Shown here: piece by piece, positions 32,409 through 41,995 of the stretch
How positions within the stretch are numbered: position 1 is the stretch's first letter
How the letters are laid out: each line of letters begins with the position of its first letter
Assembly: GCF_020544405.1 (NCBI RefSeq)
Contig: NZ_CP065410.1
Span: forward strand, 3,286,001-3,350,000
Direction: 5' to 3'
Origin: Pseudomonas sp. IAC-BECa141
Lineage (GTDB): Bacteria; Pseudomonadota; Gammaproteobacteria; Pseudomonadales; Pseudomonadaceae
Length of the DNA stretch: 64,000 nt
Program-made: the position numbers and the translations under genes
The notes under the pieces: model-generated
Told to the model about the DNA's origin: nothing
Database searches by the model: none
What the model saw: only the letters and a program-made list of their open reading frames with translations

Positions 32409-32489
32409 CGATTACACCACACCGCTGGCGAACGACGCGCCGCTCGCGTACAAATTGCGCTTATCGATTACCCGGCTTTAAGGCTGACA

Positions 32490-34358
32490 ATGCGACTGGC
32501 TTTCCCGACATTGATGTTCACTGCCGTGACCCTGCTGCTGGGGATCACCGGTGTGGACGCCGCACCGCAGCATGCGATGACCGTTTATGGCGAACCGGCA
32601 AAGTACCCGCCCGGCTTCAGTCACTTCGATTACACCAACGCCCGGGCACCCAAGGGCGGAACGATGCGCCGCTCGGCCATCGAGATCGGCCACTTCGACC
32701 ATGTCCTGCCGTATATCGACAAAGGCATCGGCGTCAGCCAGATCGACGGCCTGCTGTACTCCCCGTTGGCCCAGCGCTCGCTCGACGAGCCTTACACCGT
32801 ATACGGTCTGGTGGCGCAGAAAATGGAACGCTCGGATGACGGCCTGTCCCTGCGCTTCTTCATCAATCCCAAGGCCCGCTTCGCAGATGGCAAGCCGATC
32901 ACCGCCGAAGACGTTCGCTACACCTATGACTTGCTGATGACCCAGGGCAGCCTGCGTTATCGCACCCAGTTCGCCGACGTCAAAGGCGTCGAAGTCGAAG
33001 CGCCACTCACCGTGCGCTTCGATTTCAGGAGCAACGAGAACCGCACCCTGCCGCTGGACATCGCGACCCTGCCGGTATTTCCCGAACATTGGTGGAAAAC
33101 CCGTGATTTTGCCGGCGGTGGCGGCTATGAACCGCCGCTGGGCAGCGGCCCGTATCGAGTCGGCAAGGTCGACTCCGGGCGCAGCATCACCTTTGAACGC
33201 AATCCCGACTGGTGGGGCAAGGACCTGCCGGTCAGCCGTGGCCTCTACAACTTCGATCACTTCAGCATCGAGTACTTCGGCGACACCGACGTCGCCCGCC
33301 AGGTCTTGCGTGGTGGCGCCTACGACTACAACCGTGAGTTCTCCGCCACTGGCTATTCCATCGGCTATGACAGCCCGGCCCTGAGCGACGGTCGCCTGCA
33401 AAAGGCGCATCTGGCCACCGAGGCGCCGCAGTCGGCCCAGGGATTCGTGTTCAATCTGCAAAAGCCGATGTTTCAGGATCGCCGCGTTCGCCAGGCACTG
33501 GCCATGCTCTGGGATTTCGAGTGGAGCAACCGGCAGATGATGCGCAACATGTACATCCGCCAGCAGAGTTACTTCTCCAACACCGAACTGGCCGCCCGCA
33601 AGCTGCCGGATGCTGCCGAGCTGAAGATTCTCGAACCCTTGCGCGGACAGATTCCCGACGAAGTATTCACCCAGGTCTTCGAAGCACCGAAGACCGATGG
33701 CAGCGGCCTTATCCGCGACAAACAGCTGCAAGCGCTGGAGCTGCTGGAGCAGGCCGGCTGGAAACCTGATGGCGACCAGTTGGTCAACGACCGTGGCGAA
33801 CCCTTGAGCTTCACCTTCCTGGTCAGCCAGAACGGCATGGATCGCCTGCTGCTGCCATACAAGCGCACGCTGAAGCAGATCGGCATCAACCTCGACATCC
33901 GTCGCATCGATTCCTCGCAATACGTCAACCGCCTGATGAGCCGCGACTACGACATGATCGTCACCGGTTACCCGGTCACCACCTCCCCCGGCGGCGAACT
34001 GTTGAACTACTTCGGTTCGGCGTCGGCCAACGACCCGGGCGCCAACAATTACATGGTGCTGAAGAACCCGGCGGTCGACACCTTGATCAACGGCCTGATT
34101 CGCGCCTCGACCCAGGCCGACATGTTGCGTTATGCCCATGCGCTGGACCGGGTGCTGCAATGGAACTACTACTGGATTCCCAACTATTACCCGCCGGGCA
34201 CGTCGACCGTGTGGTGGAACCGTTTCGGCATTCCCACCGTGCAGGCGAGCAATGACGAAGCGATCGAGAGCTGGTGGGAAATCAGCAGTACACCGCTGAC
34301 CAACCAGCAGATGACGGCCGAGAAAATCAGCCGTGGCAGACCCGGAGGGCCGCACTGA
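32490..34358 (+). CDS. yejA: Periplasmic peptide-binding protein of a Yej-type ABC importer
   Basis: A 622-residue exported protein with a signal peptide ([20 protein letters not shown]...VDAAP, cleavage near residue 25). It is a family 5 solute-binding protein: [16 protein letters not shown] near the mature N-terminus, then [31 protein letters not shown]. The length and 'FS-FDYVNPDAPKGG' style match YejA, which in other bacteria delivers peptides and peptide antibiotics such as microcin C. The start at 32490 was chosen because it gives the signal peptide. The stop overlaps the next start (TGATG). Confidence 0.9.
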   Translation: MRLAFPTLMFTAVTLLLGITGVDAAPQHAMTVYGEPAKYPPGFSHFDYTNARAPKGGTMRRSAIEIGHFDHVLPYIDKGIGVSQIDGLLYSPLAQRSLDEPYTVYGLVAQKMERSDDGLSLRFFINPKARFADGKPITAEDVRYTYDLLMTQGSLRYRTQFADVKGVEVEAPLTVRFDFRSNENRTLPLDIATLPVFPEHWWKTRDFAGGGGYEPPLGSGPYRVGKVDSGRSITFERNPDWWGKDLPVSRGLYNFDHFSIEYFGDTDVARQVLRGGAYDYNREFSATGYSIGYDSPALSDGRLQKAHLATEAPQSAQGFVFNLQKPMFQDRRVRQALAMLWDFEWSNRQMMRNMYIRQQSYFSNTELAARKLPDAAELKILEPLRGQIPDEVFTQVFEAPKTDGSGLIRDKQLQALELLEQAGWKPDGDQLVNDRGEPLSFTFLVSQNGMDRLLLPYKRTLKQIGINLDIRRIDSSQYVNRLMSRDYDMIVTGYPVTTSPGGELLNYFGSASANDPGANNYMVLKNPAVDTLINGLIRASTQADMLRYAHALDRVLQWNYYWIPNYYPPGTSTVWWNRFGIPTVQASNDEAIESWWEISSTPLTNQQMTAEKISRGRPGGPH

Positions 34359-35419
34359 TGTGGGCTTACATACTGCGGCGCCTGCTGCTGATCATTCCGA
34401 CGCTGGTGATCATTCTGCTGGTCAACTTCGTAATCATCCAGGCTGCGCCGGGTGGCCCGGTGGAACAGGCCATCGCCCACTTGCAAGGCATCGGCGGCGC
34501 CAGCGTCGGCGGCGGTGCGAGCGAAACCATGAGCGGCACGTCTCGCGCCAGTCGCGGGCTTGATCCGCAACTGATCAAGGACATCGAAAAGCAGTACGGC
34601 TTCGACAAACCGGCCCACGAACGCCTGTGGCTGATGCTCAAGAACTATGCGCAGCTGGATTTCGGCAAGAGTTTCTTCCGTGGCGCAACGGTCACCGACC
34701 TGATCCTGCAGAAAATGCCGGTGACCATCTCCCTCGGACTATGGGCCACCCTGATCACCTATCTGGTGTCGATCCCGTTGGGCATCCGCAAAGCCGTGCA
34801 CCACGGCAGTCATTTCGATATCTGGAGCAGCACGGCGATCATCATCGGCTACGCCATGCCGGCATTCCTGTTCGCGATGTTCCTGATCGTGGTGTTTGCC
34901 GGCGGCACTTCGCTGAACTGGTTCCCGGTGCGCGGTCTGGTGTCCGACAACTTCGAATCACTGTCGACGCTGGGCAAGATCGCCGACTACTTCTGGCACC
35001 TTGTGTTGCCAGTCACGGCGCTGGTGATCGGCGGCTTTGCCACCCTGACCATCCTCACCAAGAACTCGTTCCTCAATGAGATCACCCGCCAATACGTGGT
35101 CACCGCGCGCGCCAAAGGCCTGAGCGAAAACCGGGTGCTCTATGGACACGTGTTCCGCAACGCGATGCTGCTGGTGGTGTCGGGCATTCCCCAGGCGTTC
35201 ATCAGCGTGTTCTTTGCCGGTTCGTTGCTGATCGAAGTGATCTTCTCCCTCGACGGCCTCGGGCGCATGAGTTACGAAGCCGCCGTGTCCCGTGACTACC
35301 CGGTGGTGTTCGGTTCGCTGTTCATCTTCACCCTGTTCGGCCTCCTGATAAAACTGATCGGCGACCTGTGCTACACGCTGGTCGACCCGCGCATCGACTT
35401 CGCCGCGAGGAATGCCTGA
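34358..35419 (+). CDS. yejB: Peptide ABC transporter permease (YejB-like)
   Basis: A 353-residue inner-membrane permease. It starts [20 protein letters not shown], with one N-terminal helix, a long periplasmic loop including [18 protein letters not shown], then five helices. The ATPase-contact EAA loop is [20 protein letters not shown]. The ATG at 34358 overlaps the previous stop by one base, and the gene ends in TGATG with yejE, so the operon is translationally coupled. Confidence 0.9.
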   Translation: MWAYILRRLLLIIPTLVIILLVNFVIIQAAPGGPVEQAIAHLQGIGGASVGGGASETMSGTSRASRGLDPQLIKDIEKQYGFDKPAHERLWLMLKNYAQLDFGKSFFRGATVTDLILQKMPVTISLGLWATLITYLVSIPLGIRKAVHHGSHFDIWSSTAIIIGYAMPAFLFAMFLIVVFAGGTSLNWFPVRGLVSDNFESLSTLGKIADYFWHLVLPVTALVIGGFATLTILTKNSFLNEITRQYVVTARAKGLSENRVLYGHVFRNAMLLVVSGIPQAFISVFFAGSLLIEVIFSLDGLGRMSYEAAVSRDYPVVFGSLFIFTLFGLLIKLIGDLCYTLVDPRIDFAARNA

Positions 35420-36441
35420 TGTTCAAGCTCTCGCCTCTGGGCCGTCGCCGCTTCGAACGCTTCAAGAAAAACCGCCGGGGCTGGTGGTCGCTGTGGTTGT
35501 TCATTGGTCTGTTCGTGATCAGCCTCGGTGGTGAATTGATCGCCAACGACAAGCCGCTGATCGTCAGTTATCAGGGCCAATGGTACTTCCCGGTGTTCAA
35601 GCGCCATACCGAACAGGAGTTCGGCGGACAACTGCCGTTCCAGGCCGACTACCGCAGCGATTACGTGCAGAAGCTGATCCGCAAGGACGGTGGCTGGCTG
35701 CTGTTTCCGCCGATTCCGTTCAGTGACGACACCCCGAACTACGACCTCAACAAACCGGCACCGAGCCCGCCGACTTCGGTCAACTGGCTGGGCACCGACG
35801 ATCAGGCGCGCGACGTACTGGCTCGGGTGATCTTCGGCGCGCGGGTGTCGATCCTGTTCGCCCTGATGCTGACTTTCGTCAGCGCCCTGATCGGCATCGC
35901 GGCCGGTGCCCTGCAGGGTTATTACGGGGGCTGGGTCGATCTGCTTGGCCAGCGTTTGCTGGAAGTCTGGTCGGGATTGCCGGTGCTTTACCTGCTGATC
36001 ATTCTCTCGGGATTCGTCGAGCCCAACTTCTGGTGGCTGCTGGGGATCATGGCGCTGTTTTCCTGGCTGGCGCTGGTGGACGTGGTACGCGCCGAGTTTC
36101 TGCGCGGGCGCAACCTCGAGTACGTCAAGGCTGCGCGGGCTCTGGGTTTGAGTGATCGCAAAGTGATTGTCCGGCACATCCTGCCCAACGCGATGAACGC
36201 GACCCTGAGCTACCTGCCTTTCATTCTGACCGGGGCGATTTCCACCCTGACCGCGCTGGATTTCCTCGGCTTCGGCATGCCCGCCGGCAGCGCGTCACTG
36301 GGCGAGTTGATCGGTCAGGGCAAGCAGAACCTGCAAGCGCCGTGGCTCGGATTGACCGCGTTTTTCACCCTGGCGCTGATTCTTTCTCTGTTGGTATTCA
36401 TCGGCGAAGCGCTGCGCGATGCCTTTGACCCGCGCTCATGA
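35419..36441 (+). CDS. yejE: Peptide ABC transporter permease (YejE-like)
   Basis: A 340-residue permease with an N-terminal cytoplasmic stretch ([20 protein letters not shown]), a first helix (WWSLWLFIGLFVISLGGELI), a periplasmic region with NWLGTDDQARDVLARVIFGA, and the transport domain with EAA motif LRGRNLEYVKAARALGLSDR. It pairs with YejB to form the channel. The start at 35419 follows the overlapping stop of yejB. The next gene begins 13 bases after its stop. Confidence 0.9.
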   Translation: MFKLSPLGRRRFERFKKNRRGWWSLWLFIGLFVISLGGELIANDKPLIVSYQGQWYFPVFKRHTEQEFGGQLPFQADYRSDYVQKLIRKDGGWLLFPPIPFSDDTPNYDLNKPAPSPPTSVNWLGTDDQARDVLARVIFGARVSILFALMLTFVSALIGIAAGALQGYYGGWVDLLGQRLLEVWSGLPVLYLLIILSGFVEPNFWWLLGIMALFSWLALVDVVRAEFLRGRNLEYVKAARALGLSDRKVIVRHILPNAMNATLSYLPFILTGAISTLTALDFLGFGMPAGSASLGELIGQGKQNLQAPWLGLTAFFTLALILSLLVFIGEALRDAFDPRS

Positions 36442-36454
36442 ACGGACCTTTGAT

Positions 36455-38029
36455 ATGACTGACAACCTGATCGAAATCCGTGACCTCAGCGTCGCCTTCC
36501 ATGGCCAGACCGTGGTGCGCAACCTGTGCCTGGACATTCGCCCCGGCGAGTGCCTGGCACTGGTCGGCGAGTCGGGCTCGGGCAAGTCGGTGACCGCCCA
36601 TTCGATTCTGCAACTGCTCCCGGAATGCGATGCCCGGACTACCGGCAGCATTCGCTATCGTGGCCAGGAACTGGTCGGCGCCGACCCCAAGACCCTGCGC
36701 GATCTGCGCGGCAACCGCATCGCCATGATTTTCCAGGAGCCGATGACCTCGCTCAATCCGTTGCACACGATTGAAAAACAGATCGGCGAAACCCTGTTGC
36801 TGCACCGTGGCCTCGGCGGCAAGGAAGCTCAGGCGCGGATCCTCGAACTGCTCGAACTGGTGGGCATCCAGAAGCCGAAAGAGCGACTGAAGGCTTATCC
36901 GCATCAGTTGTCCGGCGGCCAGCGCCAGCGAGTCATGATTGCGATGGCCCTGGCCTGCGAACCCGAATTGCTGATCGCCGACGAGCCGACCACCGCCCTC
37001 GATGTGACCGTACAGCGCAAGATCCTGTTGCTGCTCAAATCCCTGCAACGGCGCCTGGGGATGTCGCTGCTGCTGATCAGCCATGACCTCAATCTGGTGC
37101 GCAGCATTGCCCAGCGGGTATGCGTGATGAAGGCCGGCGAAATCGTCGAGCAGGCGCCGTGCGAAACCCTGTTCACCGAACCGCAACACCCTTACAGCTG
37201 CGTGTTGCTCAACGCCGAACCGGAGGGCGAGGCGCTGCCCCGGGACGAACGTGAAAACGTGCTGGAAGTCGATGATCTGCGAGTCGACTTTACGGTGGGC
37301 GGCGGACTGTTCCGGCGCAAGCAATACCTGCGCGCGGTGGACGGCATCAGCCTGAACATCCAGCGCGGCAAGACTTTGGGCATCGTCGGCGAATCCGGCT
37401 CGGGCAAATCGACTCTCGGCCAGGCGATCCTGCGCCTGCTCGACTCCAAGGGCAGTATTCGCTTCCAGGGCACGGCACTTGACGGTCTCGACCAGAAGCA
37501 GATGCGGCCATGGCGCCGGCAGATGCAGGTGGTGTTTCAGGATCCGTTCGGCAGCCTCAGCCCGCGCATGTCGGTAGCGCAGATCATCAGCGAAGGGCTG
37601 GAAGTGCATTGCCAGTCCACCGCCGACGAGTGCGACGACCAGGTGATCCGCGTGCTCAAGGAGGTCGGGCTCGATCCCGAAAGCCGTCATCGCTACCCCC
37701 ATGAGTTTTCCGGCGGCCAGCGTCAGCGCATTGCCATTGCCCGGGCGCTGGTATTGAAGCCTGCATTGATCCTGCTCGACGAGCCGACTTCGGCGCTGGA
37801 TCGCACCGTGCAGAAACAGGTGGTCGCCCTGCTCCGCCAGCTTCAGGAAAAACACGGCCTGACGTACCTGTTCATCAGCCACGATCTTGCAGTGGTACGC
37901 GCCCTCGCCCACGACATGATCGTGATCAAGGACGGCAAGGTAGTCGAAAGTGGCGCCAGCCATGACGTATTCGACTCACCGCAGCACCCGTACACCAAAG
38001 AGCTGTTGGCCGCAGCGCATCCGGGATAG
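36455..38029 (+). CDS. yejF: Duplicated ABC ATPase of the Yej-type importer
   Basis: A 524-residue protein with two ATP-binding cassettes. The first has Walker [11 protein letters not shown] (~43), signature [15 protein letters not shown] and Walker [13 protein letters not shown]. The second has [10 protein letters not shown] (~320), [15 protein letters not shown] and [12 protein letters not shown]. It energises peptide uptake through the YejB/YejE pore. The start is [15 protein letters not shown]. It is the last gene of the operon; the next gene begins 40 bases later with a different role, so readthrough is possible. Confidence 0.95.
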   Translation: MTDNLIEIRDLSVAFHGQTVVRNLCLDIRPGECLALVGESGSGKSVTAHSILQLLPECDARTTGSIRYRGQELVGADPKTLRDLRGNRIAMIFQEPMTSLNPLHTIEKQIGETLLLHRGLGGKEAQARILELLELVGIQKPKERLKAYPHQLSGGQRQRVMIAMALACEPELLIADEPTTALDVTVQRKILLLLKSLQRRLGMSLLLISHDLNLVRSIAQRVCVMKAGEIVEQAPCETLFTEPQHPYSCVLLNAEPEGEALPRDERENVLEVDDLRVDFTVGGGLFRRKQYLRAVDGISLNIQRGKTLGIVGESGSGKSTLGQAILRLLDSKGSIRFQGTALDGLDQKQMRPWRRQMQVVFQDPFGSLSPRMSVAQIISEGLEVHCQSTADECDDQVIRVLKEVGLDPESRHRYPHEFSGGQRQRIAIARALVLKPALILLDEPTSALDRTVQKQVVALLRQLQEKHGLTYLFISHDLAVVRALAHDMIVIKDGKVVESGASHDVFDSPQHPYTKELLAAAHPG

Positions 38030-38069
38030 GCATAATCGCGCCACCTGACTTCCGCCAATGGACGCCGCC

Positions 38070-39485
38070 ATGAACACCACCGAAAGCCTCAAGGATTACC
38101 AACGGGTTCGCACGCTGGCCATCCGTTCGTTGTTCGAGATCATCGAGCAGTCCAGTGAAGGCACGGTGATTGTCGACCGCGACGCGAACATCGTCTGGAT
38201 GAACGAGCGCTACGCCCGACGTTTTGGTCTCGACTCTGCGGCCGGCGCCATCGGCAAACCCTGCGAAAGCGTAATCCCCGGCAGCCTGCTGCGCGAAGTG
38301 GTGCGCACCGGGCGGCCAATCCTGCTGGACATGCAGGACACCCCGAAAGAACCGCTGGTGGTGATGCGCCTGCCGATCCACGACGACGCCGGCGCGGTGA
38401 TCGGCGCCATCGGTTTTGCCCTGTTTGACGAATTGCGCACCCTCTCGCCGATGCTCAAGCGCTACCTGAGCATGCAGGAAGAACTGGCCTCGACCCGCTC
38501 GCTGCTGCGTGCCCGGCAGACCAAATACAACTTTGCCCATTTCATCGGCACCAGCGCTGCCAGCCTCGAGGTCAAGCGCCGTGCCCGTCGCAGCGCCAGT
38601 GCCGAGTCGCCGGTTCTGTTGCTGGGCGAGACCGGCAGCGGCAAGGAGTTGCTGGCTCAAGCGATCCACGGCGCCTCGCCTCGTGCGCACAAAGCCTTCG
38701 TCAGCATCAACAGCGCAGCGATTCCCGAGGCGCTGCTCGAGGCCGAGTTCTTCGGAACGGCTCCCGGCGCCTTCACCGGTGCCGACCGCAAGGGCCGCAC
38801 CGGCAAGTTGCAGATTGCTCAGGGCGGGACGCTGTTTCTCGACGAGATCGGCGACATGCCTCTGCCGCTGCAAAGCAAATTGCTGCGGGTGCTGCAGGAA
38901 AAGGAGTTCGAACCTGTCGGCTCCAACGACGTGATCCAAAGCGATGTGCGAGTGATTGCGGCAACGTCGACAGACCTGGAAGCGGCGATCAAGCGCGGCG
39001 AGTTCCGAGCGGACTTGTACTACCGGCTCAACGTGCTGCCGATTCAGGTGCCCCCACTGCGCGAACGGCTGGACGATCTGCCGGCGCTCAGTGAAGCGAT
39101 TCTTGAAGAGCTGCGCAGTCAACACGAGCTGAATCGCGAAGCGCTGGAGCTGCTGGGTCAGCATGCCTGGCCGGGGAATATCCGCGAGCTGCGCAATGTG
39201 CTGGAACGAGCGGCGTTGCTCAGTGATGACTTGATGCTGACGGCGGATGACATTCGTGCGGCGATTGGCACGTTTACACCGGTTGAACGGACGCTGGCGC
39301 CTCTGTCAGAGCCGCTAACCAGCGAGACCTTCAGTCAGGCCCGTGAGCGGTTTGACCGGCAGTTGATTCAGTCCACCCTCGCGCAATGCGGGGGCAAGGT
39401 GATCGAGGCGGCTGAGAGGCTCGGGCTTGGACGCTCGACGCTTTACAAGAAGATGATTGCGCTGGGCATTGCAGAGTCTCAATAG
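38070..39485 (+). CDS. Sigma-54-dependent activator with PAS domain
   Basis: A 471-residue enhancer-binding protein: PAS sensor (residues ~20-115, GTVIVDRDANIVWMNERYAR), AAA+ domain with Walker A GETGSGKELLAQ, the sigma-54 contact loop GAFTGA (intact), Walker B GGTLFLDEIGD and R-finger region, and a C-terminal Fis helix-turn-helix (EAAERLGLGRSTLYKKM). A start four codons earlier (38058) is possible. The next operon carries a -24/-12 promoter, so this protein probably activates it in response to 3-hydroxybutyrate or a related signal, as for the comparable gene set PA2003-PA2005 in P. aeruginosa. Confidence 0.9.
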   Translation: MNTTESLKDYQRVRTLAIRSLFEIIEQSSEGTVIVDRDANIVWMNERYARRFGLDSAAGAIGKPCESVIPGSLLREVVRTGRPILLDMQDTPKEPLVVMRLPIHDDAGAVIGAIGFALFDELRTLSPMLKRYLSMQEELASTRSLLRARQTKYNFAHFIGTSAASLEVKRRARRSASAESPVLLLGETGSGKELLAQAIHGASPRAHKAFVSINSAAIPEALLEAEFFGTAPGAFTGADRKGRTGKLQIAQGGTLFLDEIGDMPLPLQSKLLRVLQEKEFEPVGSNDVIQSDVRVIAATSTDLEAAIKRGEFRADLYYRLNVLPIQVPPLRERLDDLPALSEAILEELRSQHELNREALELLGQHAWPGNIRELRNVLERAALLSDDLMLTADDIRAAIGTFTPVERTLAPLSEPLTSETFSQARERFDRQLIQSTLAQCGGKVIEAAERLGLGRSTLYKKMIALGIAESQ

Positions 39486-39521
39486 AGAGACATAAATCTC
39501 CGTAACGGGACAAGATCAAAA

Positions 39522-39592
39522 GCTTCGCGAGCAAGCTCGCTCCCACAGGAGATATGGGTATCCATGTGGGAGCGGGCTTGCCCGCGAAAGCG
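39522..39592. repeat. Pair of inverted REP elements
   Basis: Two REP hairpins in opposite orientation, GCTTCGCGAGCAAGCTCGCT (39522 onward) and AGCGGGCTTGCCCGCGAAAG (39571 onward), 18 bases apart, forming a BIME-like unit between the regulator and its target operon. Confidence 0.9.
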
Positions 39593-39688
39593 TCCTCACA
39601 GCCATAGAAGTCTCAAAACAGAGACAAAACCTCGAAAACCACCACCAAACATCAACTTAATTCCTTTTATTTCAACAACTTAACCATC

Positions 39689-39704
39689 TGGCACAGATCT
39701 CGCT
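39689..39704 (+). promoter_or_regulatory. Sigma-54 promoter of the 3-hydroxybutyrate operon
   Basis: TGGCACAGATCTCGCT matches the sigma-54 consensus, with GG (39690-39691) and GC (39702-39703) exactly ten bases apart. It lies 56 bases before the permease ATG and 204 bases after the stop of a sigma-54 activator. Confidence 0.8.
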
Positions 39705-39759
39705 ATAGCCCTTCCCACACCCGTTTCACCCACAAAAATAACAATCGAAGGAGCACACC

Positions 39760-41151
39760 ATGAGTGTGATCATCGCCTTGGCAGCCCTGGCGCTGCTGAT
39801 GCTTGCGGCCTACCGTGGCTACAGCGTTATCCTCTTTGCCCCGATCGCCGCCCTCGGCGCCGTACTGCTCACCGACCCTTCCGCAGTCGCCCCAGCTTTC
39901 ACCGGGGTGTTCATGGAGAAAATGGTCGGCTTCATCAAACTCTACTTTCCCGTGTTCCTGCTCGGCGCCGTGTTCGGCAAGCTGATCGAGCTGTCGGGTT
40001 TCTCCCGCTCGATTGTCGCAGCAGCGATTCGCTTGCTCGGCACCCGCCAGGCGATGCTGGTGATCGTGCTGGTCTGTGCCCTGCTCACCTACGGCGGCGT
40101 TTCGCTGTTCGTGGTGGTGTTCGCGGTTTACCCGTTCGCGGCGGAAATGTTTCGCCAGAGCAATATCCCCAAACGCCTGATCCCGGCGACCATCGCCCTC
40201 GGCGCGTTCTCGTTCACCATGGACGCCCTGCCCGGCACGCCGCAGATCCAGAACATCATCCCCAGCACCTTCTTCAACACCACCGCGTGGGCGGCGCCGT
40301 GGCTGGGCGTGATCGGCACGATTTTCGTGTTCTGCGCCGGCATGCTGTTCTTGCAGCGCCAACGCAACAAAGCTCACCGTGCGGGTGAAGGCTACGGCAC
40401 CGAACTGCGCAACGAACCGGAAACCGCCGAAGACCTCAAACTGCCGAACCCCTGGATTGCTCTTTCGCCGCTGCTGGCGGTGGGCATCATGAATCTGCTG
40501 TTCACCCAGTGGATTCCACAGTGGTACGGCAAAACCCACAGCCTCGCGCTGCCGGGCATGGCCGCGCCGGTCACCACCGAAATCGCCAAACTGACGGCGA
40601 TCTGGGCGGTGCAAGCGGCTTTGCTGGTGGGCATCCTGATGGTGCTGGCATTCGGTTTTAAAGCCATCAAAAGCAAGCTCGCCGAGGGCAGCAAAAGCGC
40701 GGTCAGCGGTGCGCTGCTGGCGGCGATGAATACCGCGTCGGAATACGGTTTCGGCGCTGTCATCGCTTCGTTGCCGGGGTTTCTGGTGCTGGCCGACTGG
40801 CTCAAGAGCATTCCCAATCCACTGGTCAACGAAGCGATCACCGTGACCTTGCTGGCGGGTATCACCGGCTCCGCTTCGGGCGGCATGAGCATCGCGCTGG
40901 CCGCGATGTCCGAACAATTCATCAGCGCCGCCCACGCCGCCAATATTCCGCTGGAGGTGCTGCACCGGGTGGCCGCAATGGCCAGCGGCGGCATGGACAC
41001 CCTGCCGCACAACGGCGCGGTGATCACCCTGCTCGCCGTCACCGGCCTGACTCACCGTGAGGCCTACAAGGACATTTTCTGTATTACGCTGATCAAGACC
41101 CTGGCGGTTTTCGTGGTGATCGGCACTTTCTACGCCACTGGCATTGTGTGA
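39760..41151 (+). CDS. GntP-family permease, probably for 3-hydroxybutyrate
   Basis: A 463-residue membrane protein with about 12 helices (MSVIIALAALALLMLAAYRG, FPVFLLGAVFGKLIELSGFS, and the conserved DALPGTPQIQNIIP and GITGSASGGMSIALAAM). It belongs to the GntP gluconate/organic acid family, and its place in front of 3-hydroxybutyrate dehydrogenase points to uptake of 3-hydroxybutyrate. The sigma-54 promoter is just upstream and the dehydrogenase follows after 7 bases. Confidence 0.9.
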   Translation: MSVIIALAALALLMLAAYRGYSVILFAPIAALGAVLLTDPSAVAPAFTGVFMEKMVGFIKLYFPVFLLGAVFGKLIELSGFSRSIVAAAIRLLGTRQAMLVIVLVCALLTYGGVSLFVVVFAVYPFAAEMFRQSNIPKRLIPATIALGAFSFTMDALPGTPQIQNIIPSTFFNTTAWAAPWLGVIGTIFVFCAGMLFLQRQRNKAHRAGEGYGTELRNEPETAEDLKLPNPWIALSPLLAVGIMNLLFTQWIPQWYGKTHSLALPGMAAPVTTEIAKLTAIWAVQAALLVGILMVLAFGFKAIKSKLAEGSKSAVSGALLAAMNTASEYGFGAVIASLPGFLVLADWLKSIPNPLVNEAITVTLLAGITGSASGGMSIALAAMSEQFISAAHAANIPLEVLHRVAAMASGGMDTLPHNGAVITLLAVTGLTHREAYKDIFCITLIKTLAVFVVIGTFYATGIV

Positions 41152-41158
41152 GGTATTG

Positions 41159-41932
41159 ATGACGACTCTTTCTGGCAAGACCGCACTGGTTACCGGCTCC
41201 ACCAGCGGCATCGGGCTGGGCATCGCCCTGACGCTGGCCAAGGCTGGCGCCAACCTGATCCTCAACGGCTTTGGCGATGCTTCAAAGGTGATTGCCGAAG
41301 TCGAACAGTTCGGCGGCAAAGTCGGCCATCACCCGGCGGACGTCAGCGACCCGGCGCAGATCGCCGACATGATCGCCTACGCCGAACGCGAATTCGGCGG
41401 CGTGGATATTCTGGTCAATAACGCCGGCATCCAGCACGTTGCGGCGGTTGAAGAGTTTCCTGTGGAGCGCTGGGATTCGATCATCGCGATCAACCTGTCG
41501 TCAGTGTTTCACAGCACCCGCCTGAGTTTGCCGGGCATGCGCGCCAAGGGTTGGGGCCGGATCGTCAACATCGCCTCGGTGCACGGTCTGGTCGGTTCCA
41601 CCGGCAAAGCCGCGTACGTGGCAGCCAAACATGGCGTGATCGGCCTGACCAAGGTGGTCGGCCTGGAAACCGCCGCCAGCAACGTCACCTGTAACGCCAT
41701 CTGCCCGGGCTGGGTGCTGACGCCACTGGTGCAGAAGCAGATCGATGATCGCGCAGCCAAGGGTGTCGACCCACAGCAGGCGCAACACGACTTGCTGGCC
41801 GAGAAGCAGCCGTCGCTGGAGTTCGTCACCCCTGCACATCTGGGTGAACTGGTGCTGTTCCTGTGCAGCGAAGCCGGTAGCCAGGTGCGTGGCGCGGCGT
41901 GGAATATCGATGGCGGGTGGCTCGCGCAGTAA
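41159..41932 (+). CDS. bdhA: 3-hydroxybutyrate dehydrogenase
   Basis: A 257-residue short-chain dehydrogenase, MTTLSGKTALVTGSTSGIGL. Features: NAD-binding TGSTSGIG, NNAGIQHVAAVEEFP (characteristic 'GIQHV' of BDH), catalytic Ser in NIASVHG, YVAAK active site and a C-terminal WNIDGGWLAQ. It oxidises D-3-hydroxybutyrate to acetoacetate with NAD. The ATG at 41159 is preferred to a GTG-initiated extension that would overlap the permease. The operon order transporter-dehydrogenase-acetoacetate ligase makes a complete route to acetoacetyl-CoA. Confidence 0.95.
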   Translation: MTTLSGKTALVTGSTSGIGLGIALTLAKAGANLILNGFGDASKVIAEVEQFGGKVGHHPADVSDPAQIADMIAYAEREFGGVDILVNNAGIQHVAAVEEFPVERWDSIIAINLSSVFHSTRLSLPGMRAKGWGRIVNIASVHGLVGSTGKAAYVAAKHGVIGLTKVVGLETAASNVTCNAICPGWVLTPLVQKQIDDRAAKGVDPQQAQHDLLAEKQPSLEFVTPAHLGELVLFLCSEAGSQVRGAAWNIDGGWLAQ

Positions 41933-41946
41933 GCTTGCAACTGATC

Positions 41947-41973
41947 GCTCCCACGTTGCGGTGGGAGCTTTCT
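41947..41973 (+). repeat. REP-type hairpin between bdhA and the CoA ligase
   Basis: GCTCCCAC and GTGGGAGC pair around GTTGCG, followed by TTTCT. It could attenuate transcription between the two genes or protect the upstream mRNA. Confidence 0.7.
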
Positions 41974-41995
41974 GACAAACAATAAGAGGCAAACC

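Noticed and set aside
32478..34355. A 625-codon open frame on the minus strand
   Set aside because: Antisense to the peptide-binding protein, which has a signal peptide and clear family motifs.
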